Shown here: positions 1 through 8,959 of the stretch, piece after piece
How the letters are laid out: every line of letters begins with the position of its first letter
Numbering within the stretch: position 1 is the stretch's first letter
Assembly: GCA_965218235.1 (NCBI GenBank)
Contig: OZ244595.1
Coordinates: forward strand, 620,001-684,000
Direction of reading: 5' to 3'
DNA: 64,000 nucleotides
From: CADCWK01 sp965218235
Lineage (GTDB): Bacteria > Chloroflexota > Chloroflexia > Thermomicrobiales > UBA6265
Notes under the pieces: model-generated
Databases searched by the model: none
What the model saw: only the letters and a program-made list of their open reading frames with translations
Told to the model about the DNA's origin: nothing
Translations under genes and position numbers: made by a program

Positions 1-456
1 ACCATCTTCAACCGGTCCCACTACGAGGAGGTCCTGATCGTCCGGGTCAAGGGGCTTGCGCCGGACAGCGACTGGGACCGCCGTTACGCCGCGATCAACG
101 CCTTCGAGCAGCAACTCACGGACAGTGGCACCACGGTCGTGAAGTTCTACCTGCACATCTCGAAGGGTGAGCAGCGCCGCCGCCTCCAGAGCCGGCTGGA
201 CGACCCGGAGAAGCACTGGAAGTTCGACCCGGCCGACCTCGTCGAGCGCGGTCGGTGGGACGACTACATGGCGGCCTTCGCGGACGCCATCGCCGCCTGC
301 TCGACCGACGCCGCCCCGTGGCTCGTCGTGCCCGCCAACCACAAGTGGTACCGGAACCTCGTCATTGCCCGGACGATCGCCGACACCCTGGAGGCGATGG
401 CGCCCGCGTTCCCGCCGGCCGCGTCGGGGCTGGACGAGATCGTCATTTCGGAATGA
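1..456 (+). CDS. ppk2: PPK2-family polyphosphate kinase, C-terminal part (5' truncated by window edge)
   Basis: The frame is open from base 1 and gives 151 visible residues. These match the C-terminal half of PPK2 enzymes, which transfer phosphate between polyphosphate and nucleotides in the cytoplasm. Family signatures seen are FNRSHYEEVL at the visible start, RYAAINAFEQQL, KFYLHISKGEQ, the basic stretch QRRRLQSRLDDPEKHWKF, and APWLVVPANHKWYRN near the end. The Walker A and B part lies upstream of the window. The length left after the FNRSHYE motif is normal, so only the 5' side is missing. ADP, AMP or NDP preference cannot be told from this half. Confidence 0.9.
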   Translation, partial: TIFNRSHYEEVLIVRVKGLAPDSDWDRRYAAINAFEQQLTDSGTTVVKFYLHISKGEQRRRLQSRLDDPEKHWKFDPADLVERGRWDDYMAAFADAIAACSTDAAPWLVVPANHKWYRNLVIARTIADTLEAMAPAFPPAASGLDEIVISE

Positions 457-780
457 TCCGCCAGGTGATGCGTTCGCGGCTTCCGGCTCCATGGCAAGAA
501 TGGCGCTCTTGCCTGCGGGATCCGCCGACATGTTCGTCGCCCCGGAGCATTCTGCCTATATCCTCGTATCAAGTGGAGCGATGGGTAGCGTTTGTGTCCC
601 CCGTGCAGCCAACCAGACCCGCCCGACAACCGGCGGTGTCCGGGCTCCGAGACTGCCCTTTGCCTCGCCAAGACTGTTGGGCCGCCTGTTCTAATCGTCC
701 GATTGGGCATTCCCCAACTGCTCTCGAGCGTAGAGTGCGGCGACAAGCACAATGAAGCCAGATTTTGCCAGATGGCGCCA

Positions 781-808
781 TTGACGGCGTGAGATCGGCT
801 GTTATGAT
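781..808 (+). promoter_or_regulatory. sigma70-type promoter of the peptide-uptake operon
   Basis: TTGACG at 781-786 and TATGAT at 803-808 are separated by 16 bases. This is the best housekeeping-type promoter noticed in the window. It sits 66 bases before the ATG of the binding-protein gene at 875, which has a GGGGGAG ribosome site at 861-867. Confidence 0.65.
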
Positions 809-821
809 GTCGATAATCGAC
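809..821. promoter_or_regulatory. perfect palindromic operator candidate abutting the -10 box
   Basis: GTCGAT-A-ATCGAC is a perfect 6+6 inverted repeat with a single central base, starting one base after TATGAT. A protein bound here would block transcription initiation. The operon encodes its own GntR/FCD regulator (5626-6363), and GntR-family repressors bind short palindromes, so autoregulation is the simplest inference. The regulator-operator link is untested. Confidence 0.5.
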
Positions 822-874
822 AATCGATTCCATGGCCCGACTTGGGAGTGGGGCCATAACGGGGGAGCAGACAC

Positions 875-2569
875 ATGTCAGTTACGCCAGCCATGCGTTC
901 AGGACACTCAGCCGGATCGCCGCTGTTCACCCGCCGTTCTGCCGTCGCGGGAGCGACCGCAGCGGCTGGCATCGCCTTCTTCAAATGGACCGATGCTGGA
1001 GCGGCCGGCTTCGGAGAGCAGACGCGGTATGCCGTTCAGGCCGAGCGCACCATGGGCGGTGAACTGAAGGTCGGACTCTCCAACGAGCCCCCCAACCTCG
1101 ATCCGCACCAGGCGTCGGCGCTGATAGCCTCCACGGTCATGGGCAACATCTTCGACACCCTGCTCTACGAGAGCTACGACGGTCAGCTCTTCCCCGGGCT
1201 CGCGACCAGCTGGGAGACATCGGCCGACGGGCTCTCCGTCACACTGAAGCTGAAGACCGGCGTCAGCTTCCATGACGGCGAGCCGTTCAACGCCGCCGCC
1301 GTCCAGTATTCGTTTGACCGGATGGTCGATCCCGCCACGCAATCTGGCCTCGCCGCCAGCCTGCTCGGCCCCTACACCGGCAGCCAGGTCGTTGACGATA
1401 CGACCGTTGTTGCCACGTTCTCCAAGCCGTTCGCCCCGTTCCTGAAGAACCTCGCCCGTAACTACACCGCACCGATCTCGCCAAAGGCTGGCGCGCAGTT
1501 CGGTCTCGACTTCGCCACCAACCCCGTCGGCACTGGCCCATTCATCTTCAGGGAGTGGGTCCAGAAGGATCACCTCACCCTGGAGCGCAATGCGAACTAC
1601 GCCTGGGCGCCTGACTTCCTCGGCATCCAAGGGCCTTCGTCGCTGGATGCGATCACCTGGCGCTTCGTGGCCGAAGAGGCGACCCGGCTGGCGACGCTTC
1701 GCAACGGTGAGAGCACGATCATCGAGTCCTTCCCGCCGGCGTTCGTCTCCCAGTTCCAAAGTGACTCGGACTACGCGATCGACATCAACGCCAATCCGGG
1801 CATCCCGTTCAGCTTCATGGTCAACACGATCAACCCGCCGTGCGACGACATCGCGGTCCGCCAGGCCATGCATTACGGGCTCGACAAGGAAACGATCAGC
1901 CAGACGATCAACTTCGGCGTCTATCCGCCGGCCCACGCTCCGCTCTCGCCTGTCACCCTCGGCTACTGGCCGGACGCCGAGACGATGTACCCGTTCGACC
2001 CGGACAAGGCGAAGTCGATCCTCGACGCCGCCGGGTGGGTCGCCGACGACAACGGGATGCGGGCCAGGGACGGGGTTGCCCTCAAGGTCCAGTTCTGGAC
2101 GCTCTCCGACATCGTCCTATACCAGAACATCTCGCAGGTCTTCCAAGCGCAGATGCGCGACATCGGCATCGATGTCGAGATTGTCTCGCTCGCCCGTGCG
2201 GCCTGGGGTGAGGGTGTCCGCTCCGGTCAGCATCATTTGACGACCCAGATCTTTGGTCTGACCGACCCGTCGGTGCTCGCGCTCAACTTCGACTCCGCCA
2301 ATATCCCGGTCGATGGCGGGCAGGGGTTCAACTGGAGCTTCTACACCAACCCCGACCTGGACAACCTCTTCGCCCAAGGTGAGGCCGAACTGAATACCGA
2401 CGCCCGGGTCGCGCTCTATCAGCAGGCGCAGAAGATCATCCTCGACAACGCCGTCATGATCCCGGTCTACGTCCTCCAGCAGGTCTATGGCCGCGACACC
2501 GCGCTCCAGGGGCTGGTCTACATCACTGCCGGCATGCCACTCATGTACACGGCCTTCCTCGCCGGGTGA
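875..2569 (+). CDS. ABC transporter substrate-binding protein, family 5 (peptide type)
   Basis: The 564-residue extracytoplasmic solute-binding protein is of the DppA/OppA type. An N-terminal FTRRSAVAGATAAAG stretch (Arg pair at residues 20-21 followed by a small-residue hydrophobic run) looks like a Tat or Sec signal. The SBP_bac_5 domain starts near residue 63 with GELKVGLSNEPPNLDPHQA and continues with LATSWE and VSFHDGEPFNAAAVQYSFDR, all typical of the family. Two permease genes follow directly. The ligand cannot be read from sequence, but neighbouring peptidase and amidohydrolase genes point to a peptide or N-acyl compound. ATG is preceded by GGGGGAG with an 8-base gap. Confidence 0.93.
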   Translation: MSVTPAMRSGHSAGSPLFTRRSAVAGATAAAGIAFFKWTDAGAAGFGEQTRYAVQAERTMGGELKVGLSNEPPNLDPHQASALIASTVMGNIFDTLLYESYDGQLFPGLATSWETSADGLSVTLKLKTGVSFHDGEPFNAAAVQYSFDRMVDPATQSGLAASLLGPYTGSQVVDDTTVVATFSKPFAPFLKNLARNYTAPISPKAGAQFGLDFATNPVGTGPFIFREWVQKDHLTLERNANYAWAPDFLGIQGPSSLDAITWRFVAEEATRLATLRNGESTIIESFPPAFVSQFQSDSDYAIDINANPGIPFSFMVNTINPPCDDIAVRQAMHYGLDKETISQTINFGVYPPAHAPLSPVTLGYWPDAETMYPFDPDKAKSILDAAGWVADDNGMRARDGVALKVQFWTLSDIVLYQNISQVFQAQMRDIGIDVEIVSLARAAWGEGVRSGQHHLTTQIFGLTDPSVLALNFDSANIPVDGGQGFNWSFYTNPDLDNLFAQGEAELNTDARVALYQQAQKIILDNAVMIPVYVLQQVYGRDTALQGLVYITAGMPLMYTAFLAG

Positions 2570-2603
2570 CGTCCGCGAGAGGCCGGAAGATCGGTGCGTT
2601 GCC

Positions 2604-3530
2604 GTGTTCACCTACATCAAGGACCGGATCGTCTCGACGGTCATCGTCCTGGTCGGCGTGTCCTTCCTGGCGTTCATGATCCTTCAGCTGGTCCCGGGCG
2701 ACCCGGTCCAGATCATGGCCAGCCAGTCTGGGGCCTCCGGTGCCGACATCGACCGGCTCCGGCAACAGCTTGGGCTGGACCGTCCGATCTGGGACCAGTA
2801 TGGCCGCTTCGTCATCAACGCCGTCCAGGGGGATTTGGGCCGGTCGATCCAGTCCCGGCAGCCCGTCGCGCAGATGGTTTTCGACCAGATCCCGGCGACG
2901 CTCCGGCTCACCTTCGCCGGGATGGGGGTGGCGATTTTTGTCGGGCTAATTGCCGGGATCATCGCAGCCGTCCGGGCCCGGACCTGGGTCGACTCCGTCA
3001 TCATGGTCGTCTCGACCCTTGGTATTGCGATCCCGAGTTTCTGGTTCGCGCTGCTGCTAATCTACGCCTTCTCGGTCCACTACCACTGGTTCCCAGCAGC
3101 CGGGGGCGAGGGGCTGCGGCCGCTCATCCTTCCAGCGCTGACGCTGGGGATCAGTGGCGCCTCGGTGATTGCGCGCCTGACCCGGTCTAGTATGCTCGAA
3201 GTCATGAACCAGGACTACGTCGGGACGGCCCGGGCCAAGGGGTTGCGGGAACGAACCGTGATCTATCGTCACGCCCTCAAGAACGCCTTGATACCGGTCG
3301 TGACGGTGGCCGGTCTGCAGTTCGGTGGGCTACTGTCCGGCGCGGTCATCATCGAGACCGTCTTCGCCCGGCAGGGCATCGGCCGGCTCGCGGTTGATGC
3401 CATCCTGAATAAGGACTACCCGCTGGTGCAGGGGACCGTCCTGGTCGCCGCGACAGCCTATGTCCTGATCAACCTGCTGGTCGATCTGCTCTACGCGACG
3501 CTGGATCCGAGGCTGCGGTATGGCAACTAA
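2604..3530 (+). CDS. ABC transporter permease, DppB type
   Basis: A 308-residue inner-membrane permease with an N-terminal anchor (residues 1-30, VFTYIKDRIVSTVIVLVGVS), the PGDP motif and five further membrane segments. The binding-protein-dependent transport signature lies around NQDYVGTARAKGLRERTVIYR and HALKNALIPVVTVAG. I start at the GTG at 2604, preceded by GAGAGGCCGGAAG, because a longer in-frame start would run into the upstream coding region. It overlaps the next permease by 11 bases, so the two are translationally coupled. Confidence 0.92.
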   Translation: MFTYIKDRIVSTVIVLVGVSFLAFMILQLVPGDPVQIMASQSGASGADIDRLRQQLGLDRPIWDQYGRFVINAVQGDLGRSIQSRQPVAQMVFDQIPATLRLTFAGMGVAIFVGLIAGIIAAVRARTWVDSVIMVVSTLGIAIPSFWFALLLIYAFSVHYHWFPAAGGEGLRPLILPALTLGISGASVIARLTRSSMLEVMNQDYVGTARAKGLRERTVIYRHALKNALIPVVTVAGLQFGGLLSGAVIIETVFARQGIGRLAVDAILNKDYPLVQGTVLVAATAYVLINLLVDLLYATLDPRLRYGN

Positions 3531-4434
3531 CCGGATCGGCGCCGCGTCCATTGTCCGGGATTCCAGCTATCGCCTCTCGGCCGGCGGAACGCGAAGTCTG
3601 TGGCGGGATTCCTTCCACCGGCTCGTCCGCAACCCGGCCGGGCTGGCCGGGCTGGTGATCCTGATCGTCCTTCCGACGCTCTCGATTCTCGCGCCGCTGA
3701 TCGCTACTTATGATCCGATCGATCAGTCGCCGCTCGACGCCCTGCAGGGGCCGACGATGGACCACTGGTTCGGGACCGACCAGTTCGGCCGGGACATCTT
3801 CTCCCGGCTGCTGTATGGCGGGCGCTACTCCCTCCCGGTCGGGATCATCTCGGTCGGGATCGCGGCCGTTATCGGGATTCCCCTCGGTCTGATCGCCGGG
3901 TATTACCGGGGCTGGGCCGAGAGCTGGATCATGCGCGTCATGGATATCCTGCTTGCCTTTCCCGGCATCCTGCTGTCGCTGACGGCGATCTCGATCCTCG
4001 GACCCGGCCTGAACAACGTCATGATTGCGGTCGGTCTTTCCAGCATCCCGAGCTACGCCCGGCTGGTCCGGAGTTCGACGCTGCAACTGCGGTCGCAGGC
4101 CTACGTCGAAGCGGCGCGAGCCTCCGGGGCGGCCGACCGACGGATCATCGCCATCCATATCCTTCCGAATGTCCTCGCGCCCCTGATCGTCCTGGCCAGT
4201 CTTGGCGTCGGGACCAGTCTGCTGGCGGCGTCCGGTCTGTCGTTCCTCGGCCTTGGCGCCCAGCCACCCTCCCCGGAGTGGGGGGCGATGCTGAGTACCG
4301 GCCGGAACTACATCGAGCTAGCTTGGTGGATCACCACGTTCCCCGGAATCCTGATCGTCCTCGCTGTGCTGGCGACCAACCTGCTGGGCGACGCGCTCCG
4401 CGACGCCCTCGACCCCCGGATGCGGCGCCGATGA
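3520..4434 (+). CDS. ABC transporter permease, DppC type
   Basis: A 304-residue membrane permease. It shows the N-terminal domain typical of DppC (residues 20-75 with one TM and FGTDQFGRDIFSRLLYGGR), then five TM segments and the EAA loop (AYVEAARASGAADRRIIAIH). It overlaps dppB-like 2604-3530 by 11 bases. No DppD/DppF ATPase genes occur in the operon or elsewhere in the window, so the importer must borrow ATPases encoded elsewhere. Confidence 0.92.
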   Translation: MATNRIGAASIVRDSSYRLSAGGTRSLWRDSFHRLVRNPAGLAGLVILIVLPTLSILAPLIATYDPIDQSPLDALQGPTMDHWFGTDQFGRDIFSRLLYGGRYSLPVGIISVGIAAVIGIPLGLIAGYYRGWAESWIMRVMDILLAFPGILLSLTAISILGPGLNNVMIAVGLSSIPSYARLVRSSTLQLRSQAYVEAARASGAADRRIIAIHILPNVLAPLIVLASLGVGTSLLAASGLSFLGLGAQPPSPEWGAMLSTGRNYIELAWWITTFPGILIVLAVLATNLLGDALRDALDPRMRRR

Positions 4435-4479
4435 CCGGCGTTGCTGATACCCCCGATATCCCACCAGAGGAGCTCTCCC

Positions 4480-5583
4480 ATGACCGCCCCTTCGATGTTC
4501 GATCTCGTGAAGGAACTTTGCGAACGCCCCGGTCCGATCGGCCATGAGCAGGAGTACAACGAGTGGCTGGCCGAGCGGTGGCGGCCATTCGTCGCCGAGG
4601 CGTCGGTCGACCGGCTGGGCAACTTCATCGCAAAGGTCGGTGGGAATGGTCCGCGGCTCAACCTGATCGGCCACACCGACGAGATCGGCTTCGCCGTCCG
4701 TGCGATCGATGCCGACGGCTTCATCCGGGTCGCGTCCAACCAGCGCGACCCGGGCAGCCGGCCGTTTGCCCGTGGCCCCTATTTCCTCCCGCTCGGTCAC
4801 CCGATGCTGATTCTGAGCGAGACCGGTCCGGTTGAGGGCATCTTCGCGACGACGACGGGCCATCTCCTCACGCCGCAGCAACAGGAGCAGTTCCGGCTGG
4901 AGTGGGCGGATGTCTGGATCGATATCGGCGCGGGCAGCCGGGCCGAGGTCGAGGGGCTTGGCGTCCAGATCGGCGATCGCATCATCTGGAATCCGCCGAC
5001 CCGGCGCCGCGGGTCCTTCTTCTACGGCAAGGCGATGGACAACCGGGCGGCGTTGGCCATCTTCGAGGCCTTCCTGCGGGAGACGGACCGGGACACCTTC
5101 GGCTGCGAACTCTGGATCACCTCGACTATCCAGGAGGAAGGCGGGCTGGTCGGTGCTGCGACCGTCGACCAGATCGTCCAGGCCGACTACGCGATCGCGG
5201 TCGATGTCGGTCTCGTCGGTGACACGCCTGCCGTGGACTCCAACTGGGTGACGCCGCGCCTTGGCGGTGGGCCGATCATCGTCCACAAGGATCTTGGCTC
5301 TTACACGCCGACGGTTCGCCGGATGATCGAGGCGGCGGCGAAGGCAGTCGACATCCCTGTCCAGCGCGCTGTCTACAGCCTCTATGGCAGCGATGCCGGT
5401 GAGATGCAGCGCCAAGGCGTGCCATCGGCCCTACTCGCATTCCCCGGCCGCTACACGCACAGCCCGTTCGAGATGGTCCACGAAGCCGATCTGCTGGCCA
5501 GTGTCCAACTTTTGCATGCCGTCGTGGCGAGTCCGTTCTGGGTAAATGCCCCGCGCCGTCCGGGCCAGACGACGGCCGGATAG
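4480..5583 (+). CDS. M42-family metallo-aminopeptidase
   Basis: A 367-residue cytosolic co-catalytic metallopeptidase (glutamyl/deblocking aminopeptidase type). Metal ligands and catalytic acids typical of M42 are visible: His65 and Asp67 in LIGHTDEIG, Asp187 in KAMDNRAA, Glu219-Glu220 in TIQEEGGLVGA, Asp242 in AVDVG and His327 in GRYTHSPFE. Length is normal. The ATG at 4480 is chosen because AGAGGAG lies 6 bases upstream. The gene follows the permeases by 45 bases and probably degrades the imported substrate. Confidence 0.92.
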   Translation: MTAPSMFDLVKELCERPGPIGHEQEYNEWLAERWRPFVAEASVDRLGNFIAKVGGNGPRLNLIGHTDEIGFAVRAIDADGFIRVASNQRDPGSRPFARGPYFLPLGHPMLILSETGPVEGIFATTTGHLLTPQQQEQFRLEWADVWIDIGAGSRAEVEGLGVQIGDRIIWNPPTRRRGSFFYGKAMDNRAALAIFEAFLRETDRDTFGCELWITSTIQEEGGLVGAATVDQIVQADYAIAVDVGLVGDTPAVDSNWVTPRLGGGPIIVHKDLGSYTPTVRRMIEAAAKAVDIPVQRAVYSLYGSDAGEMQRQGVPSALLAFPGRYTHSPFEMVHEADLLASVQLLHAVVASPFWVNAPRRPGQTTAG

Positions 5584-5625
5584 ATCGGTGCGGCCCGCGA
5601 ATCGGGCCATGGTGGAAAGTGACCA

Positions 5626-6363
5626 ATGACCGGGTTGAACCTTGCTCCTCCAAGCCAGCTCCGGCTCGTCGACAACGTCGTCCGGTCACTGGAAGCGTCG
5701 ATCCTCTCGGGGCAGATCGCCCCGGGGGACCGCCTCGTCGAGACCAGCCTCTGTGAGGCGCTTGGGGTGAGCCGTACGACGGTCCGGGAAGCGTTGCTCC
5801 TGCTTGAGCGGAGCGGCCTGGTCCGAAGCGAGCCGCGCCGGGGGACCTTCGTGACCCGGCTCTCACGGGCCGAATCACTGGACCTGTGCGTCTCCCGCAG
5901 CCTGCTCGAGTCCTACGCGATCACCGCCGGCCTGTCCCGCCTCACCGATCAGACGCTCGACGGGATGCATCAGCTGCTGGTGGAACTCGCGCTCCTCCAG
6001 GTGCCCCACGATGTTCCCCGGATCATCGAGATCGACGTCGCCTTCCACCAGCGGATCATCCGCTGCGGCAATTCCCGGGAGCTGACCCGGCTCTGGGAGA
6101 GCCTCAATGGCAAGCTCAGTGCCCTCTTCCTCGGCAGCCTCGAACACTACGGCGCGGACATCGAGGACATCGTCGAGCTCCACGAGGTCCTGCTGGACGC
6201 GCTGGAAACGGGCGACTGCATGGTTGCCCGGGAGGCGGTTGTTGCCCATTACGTCCGCGATACCACGCTGACTGAACCCAGGACCCATATTGCCGAATCG
6301 GTCAAGTCGGTCCGTGTCGCACAGGCGACGCGACGAGGACGGGTCTCGGCCCGCCAGGAGTAG
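5626..6363 (+). CDS. GntR-family transcriptional regulator with FCD ligand domain
   Basis: The protein has 245 residues. The winged HTH occupies about residues 14-80: LVDNVVRSLEASILSGQI, then LVETSLCEALGVSRTTVREA and RRGTFVTRL. It is followed by the all-helical FCD effector domain with its conserved Asp/His pattern (IEIDVAFHQRIIRCGNS, ELHEVLLDALETGD). FCD regulators respond to small organic acids or amino-acid-like ligands, often with a metal. It sits inside the operon and is the likely ligand of the palindrome at 809-821. Confidence 0.92.
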   Translation: MTGLNLAPPSQLRLVDNVVRSLEASILSGQIAPGDRLVETSLCEALGVSRTTVREALLLLERSGLVRSEPRRGTFVTRLSRAESLDLCVSRSLLESYAITAGLSRLTDQTLDGMHQLLVELALLQVPHDVPRIIEIDVAFHQRIIRCGNSRELTRLWESLNGKLSALFLGSLEHYGADIEDIVELHEVLLDALETGDCMVAREAVVAHYVRDTTLTEPRTHIAESVKSVRVAQATRRGRVSARQE

Positions 6364-6375
6364 GGGAACCCCGCC

Positions 6376-7581
6376 GTGAACGCGACTGACCGCAATGAGC
6401 TGAAGCGATGCGCCTGCACCCGGATCGACGATCTGACGCCGCACCTGATCGACATCTCCCGCCAGATCTACGAGAACCCGGAGATCGCCTTCGAGGAAGT
6501 CGAGGCGGCCCGGCTGCTGTCTGGCGTGCTTGAGGAGAACGGGCTGGCGGTCGAGCGCGGCGTCGGTGAGATCGCGACCGCCTTCCGAGGCACCACGACC
6601 GAACACGCACCGGGGCCGCGGATCGGTCTGCTGAGCGAGTACGACGCCCTGGCCGGTCTTGGCCATGGCTGTGGGCATCACCTGATCGCGATCTCCGGCG
6701 TTGGGGGCGGGCTCGGTGTCGCCTCCGTCGCCGCCGACCTGCCGGGCTCCGTCACCGTCTTCGGCACCCCGGCGGAGGAGGGACCGTCCGGCAAGGCGAT
6801 CCTCCTCTCCCGCGGCGTGTTCGAAGGACTCGATGTGGCCGTCCTGTTCCATCCGCGTGACCGCGCGGGCGTGCTCCGGCAGATGCGGACCGGCCAGTCG
6901 CTCCGCTTCACCTTCGAGGGCCGCCACGCCCACGCTGCGGCCGACCCGGACAAGGCGATCGACGCCCTCAACGGGGTGATCGCCCTCTTCAACAACGTCA
7001 ACCTGCTCCGGCAACACTTCCGCTCGGACGTCAGCGTGACCGGCAATATCCCGGACGGCGGTAGCACGGCCTTCCCGGTGCTGGCAACCGCCAGGTTCGG
7101 TGTCCGGGTCTACGAGGGTGAGACTGACTTCAACGAGCTGCGTGAGATGATCGTCGACTGCGCCCGCGGCGCGGCGCTGGCAACCCGGACGAAGCTCACC
7201 ATCAGCTACGGCGGACTCGAGCGCGGTATGAAGTTCAACGACGTCCTCGCCTCGGTTGCGTCGACCAACGCCGCTGACCACCTCGGTCTCGATATCTCGG
7301 CCCAGATGACCATTGGCGGGATGTCGGACTTCGGCAACGTCTCGCACCGATTTCCGTCGGTTTATCTGAGCACCCCCGCCTGGCCGACCGGCACGTCGCT
7401 CCATACCGAGCAGGCCGTCGAACTGGGGACCACCGCACAGGCGTTCGAGGCGGCGATAAATGCGGCGAAGATCGAGGCGATGATCGCGATCGATCTGCTC
7501 ACTGACCCGGACCTCCTGGCGGCCGCCCAGGAAGAATTCGCCGCAAACGACATGGGAACCATTGAGGCGCAGCGTGCCTGA
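6376..7581 (+). CDS. M20D-family amidohydrolase (AbgB/HipO-like)
   Basis: A 401-residue metal-dependent amidohydrolase that removes acyl groups from N-acyl amino acids or related amides. N-terminal motifs YENPEIAFEEVEAARLL and SEYDALAGLGHGCGHHLIA carry the metal-binding His/Cys/His set of M20D. A dimerisation domain follows (FEGRHAHAAADPDKAIDALNG), then GMSDFGNVSHRFPS near the C-terminus. It starts with GTG 12 bases after the regulator, preceded by GGGGAA. With the M42 peptidase it suggests stepwise breakdown of an N-acylated peptide-like substrate. Confidence 0.9.
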   Translation: MNATDRNELKRCACTRIDDLTPHLIDISRQIYENPEIAFEEVEAARLLSGVLEENGLAVERGVGEIATAFRGTTTEHAPGPRIGLLSEYDALAGLGHGCGHHLIAISGVGGGLGVASVAADLPGSVTVFGTPAEEGPSGKAILLSRGVFEGLDVAVLFHPRDRAGVLRQMRTGQSLRFTFEGRHAHAAADPDKAIDALNGVIALFNNVNLLRQHFRSDVSVTGNIPDGGSTAFPVLATARFGVRVYEGETDFNELREMIVDCARGAALATRTKLTISYGGLERGMKFNDVLASVASTNAADHLGLDISAQMTIGGMSDFGNVSHRFPSVYLSTPAWPTGTSLHTEQAVELGTTAQAFEAAINAAKIEAMIAIDLLTDPDLLAAAQEEFAANDMGTIEAQRA

Positions 7582-7621
7582 CCCCCGTTCGGGACAAGTT
7601 ATTCACAGGGAGTCATGTTGC

Positions 7622-8746
7622 ATGACGATGTCACCGATCCGGGTTGCCGTCATCGGGCTCGGCGCCTGGGGCACGCTGGCCCACCTGCCGTCCCTCCGGG
7701 CCCACCCGGACGCCGAGGTCGTCGCCGTCGTCGAGCGGGACGAGCGCCGGCTGCATCAGATCGCGGGGCGGTTCGGCGCCCCGCTGGCGCTGTCCACGCC
7801 GGACGAGCTCTGGCGCCAGCCCGATGCCTTCGACGCCGTCGTCATCGCCACGCCGACCGATACCCACCACGCCATCGCCCTGCCGGCCCTCGCCCTCGGC
7901 AAGCACGTCCTCTGCGAGAAGCCGCTCGCCTTCGACGTCGATCAGGCCCAGGCGATGGCTGACGCCGCCCGGACGGCCGGCGTCGTGACGAAGCTCGGCT
8001 TCATGTTCCGCTTCTCGCCCGCGATCCAGCGGCTGAAGGCGCTGCTCGATGAGGGCTACGTCGGTGAGGTCGTCGCCTTCCAGAGCCACACGATGAACGC
8101 CCAGTTCATCGATCCCGTAACGCCGATCCATTGGAAGATGCGACGGGAGCGGGCCAGCGGCGGCGTCTTCGCCGAGTACGGCGCCCACGCGATCGACCTC
8201 GCCGCGTGGCTGGTCGGCCCGATCGACCGGGTCGTCGCCCAGGCTCGGACAGCCACGCCCCAGCGCCCCGATGCGTCCGGCGCGATGGTCGCCGTCGATG
8301 TCGACGACGCGGCGGCGTGGCTGGCGACGTTCGCCTCCGGCGCCCAGGGCAGCTTCGAGACGAGCTGGTCGACGCTGCCGGTCGGTGGCGGCGGGGTCCG
8401 GGTCTACGGCACCCGCGGCTCCCTTGCCTGGCAGCCCGACCCCGGCCTCCGGACCAGCGAGCAACTGATCGGCGCCACGATCGACCATCCCGAGCCGAAG
8501 GTCCTGTTGGAATTCCCGGCCGATCCCGACTCCAGGGACACAGCCGACGAGGTTCGCCGATCGATTGGCATCTCGGCGGAGTACAACGACCAGCTCATCG
8601 CCTCGTTCCTGTCAGACATCCGGATTGCCCGCGGGACGGGTCCCGACTTCGCGGATGGTCGCCGGGCGCAGGCGGTCCTCGCGGCGATTCAGCGCTCGCT
8701 CGGCACGCAGGAGTGGGAGTCGGTCCGCGCGGAATCGGGCGGATAA
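7622..8746 (+). CDS. Gfo/Idh/MocA-family NAD(P)-dependent oxidoreductase
   Basis: A 374-residue enzyme with an N-terminal Rossmann fold (IRVAVIGLGAWGTLAHLPSL), the ATPTDTHH turn, the family hallmark CEKPLA, and a C-terminal alpha/beta domain with YGAHAIDLAAW. Members oxidise hydroxyl groups of sugars, inositols or imino-type compounds. ATG at 7622 is preceded by CAGGGAG. It follows the amidohydrolase by 40 bases and may act on the product of that step. Substrate is not determinable. Confidence 0.92.
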   Translation: MTMSPIRVAVIGLGAWGTLAHLPSLRAHPDAEVVAVVERDERRLHQIAGRFGAPLALSTPDELWRQPDAFDAVVIATPTDTHHAIALPALALGKHVLCEKPLAFDVDQAQAMADAARTAGVVTKLGFMFRFSPAIQRLKALLDEGYVGEVVAFQSHTMNAQFIDPVTPIHWKMRRERASGGVFAEYGAHAIDLAAWLVGPIDRVVAQARTATPQRPDASGAMVAVDVDDAAAWLATFASGAQGSFETSWSTLPVGGGGVRVYGTRGSLAWQPDPGLRTSEQLIGATIDHPEPKVLLEFPADPDSRDTADEVRRSIGISAEYNDQLIASFLSDIRIARGTGPDFADGRRAQAVLAAIQRSLGTQEWESVRAESGG

Positions 8747-8816
8747 AGCACGCTGTTCGAAGCCAGCGTTCGGGGCCACGAAGGCGACGACGAACGCGGA
8801 GCGGGGAAGCCAACCC

Positions 8817-8936
8817 ATGACCGATCTCCGGGCGATACGGGTCACCATCGACGAGCAGCCCGCCCGCCCGATCGGCTGCGACGGCGTGGCGGTGTACCGG
8901 GATATCGCCCTGATCAGCGGCCATGCGGCGCGGTGA
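8817..8936 (+). CDS. 39-residue protein of unknown function (possible gene remnant)
   Basis: An ATG with a clear GCGGGGAAGC ribosome site at 8801-8810 opens a 39-codon frame at the end of the operon. The peptide begins MTDLRAIRVTIDEQPARP and ends ISGHAAR, without membrane segment or known motif. It could be a real small protein or the intact 5' stub of a longer gene whose remainder was lost, since the next sequence reads nothing recognisable in any frame. Codon use matches the operon. Confidence 0.45.
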   Translation: MTDLRAIRVTIDEQPARPIGCDGVAVYRDIALISGHAAR

Positions 8937-8959
8937 ACGCCCCGATCAAGTGGATCGCG

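Larger units (their letters stand above)
457..874. other. intergenic region with operon promoter
   Basis: No convincing gene is seen in these 418 bases; short reading frames on both strands have no family-like composition. The 3' part holds the promoter and palindrome annotated separately. The 5' part (about 460-760) shows no clear repeat or hairpin. Confidence 0.6.
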
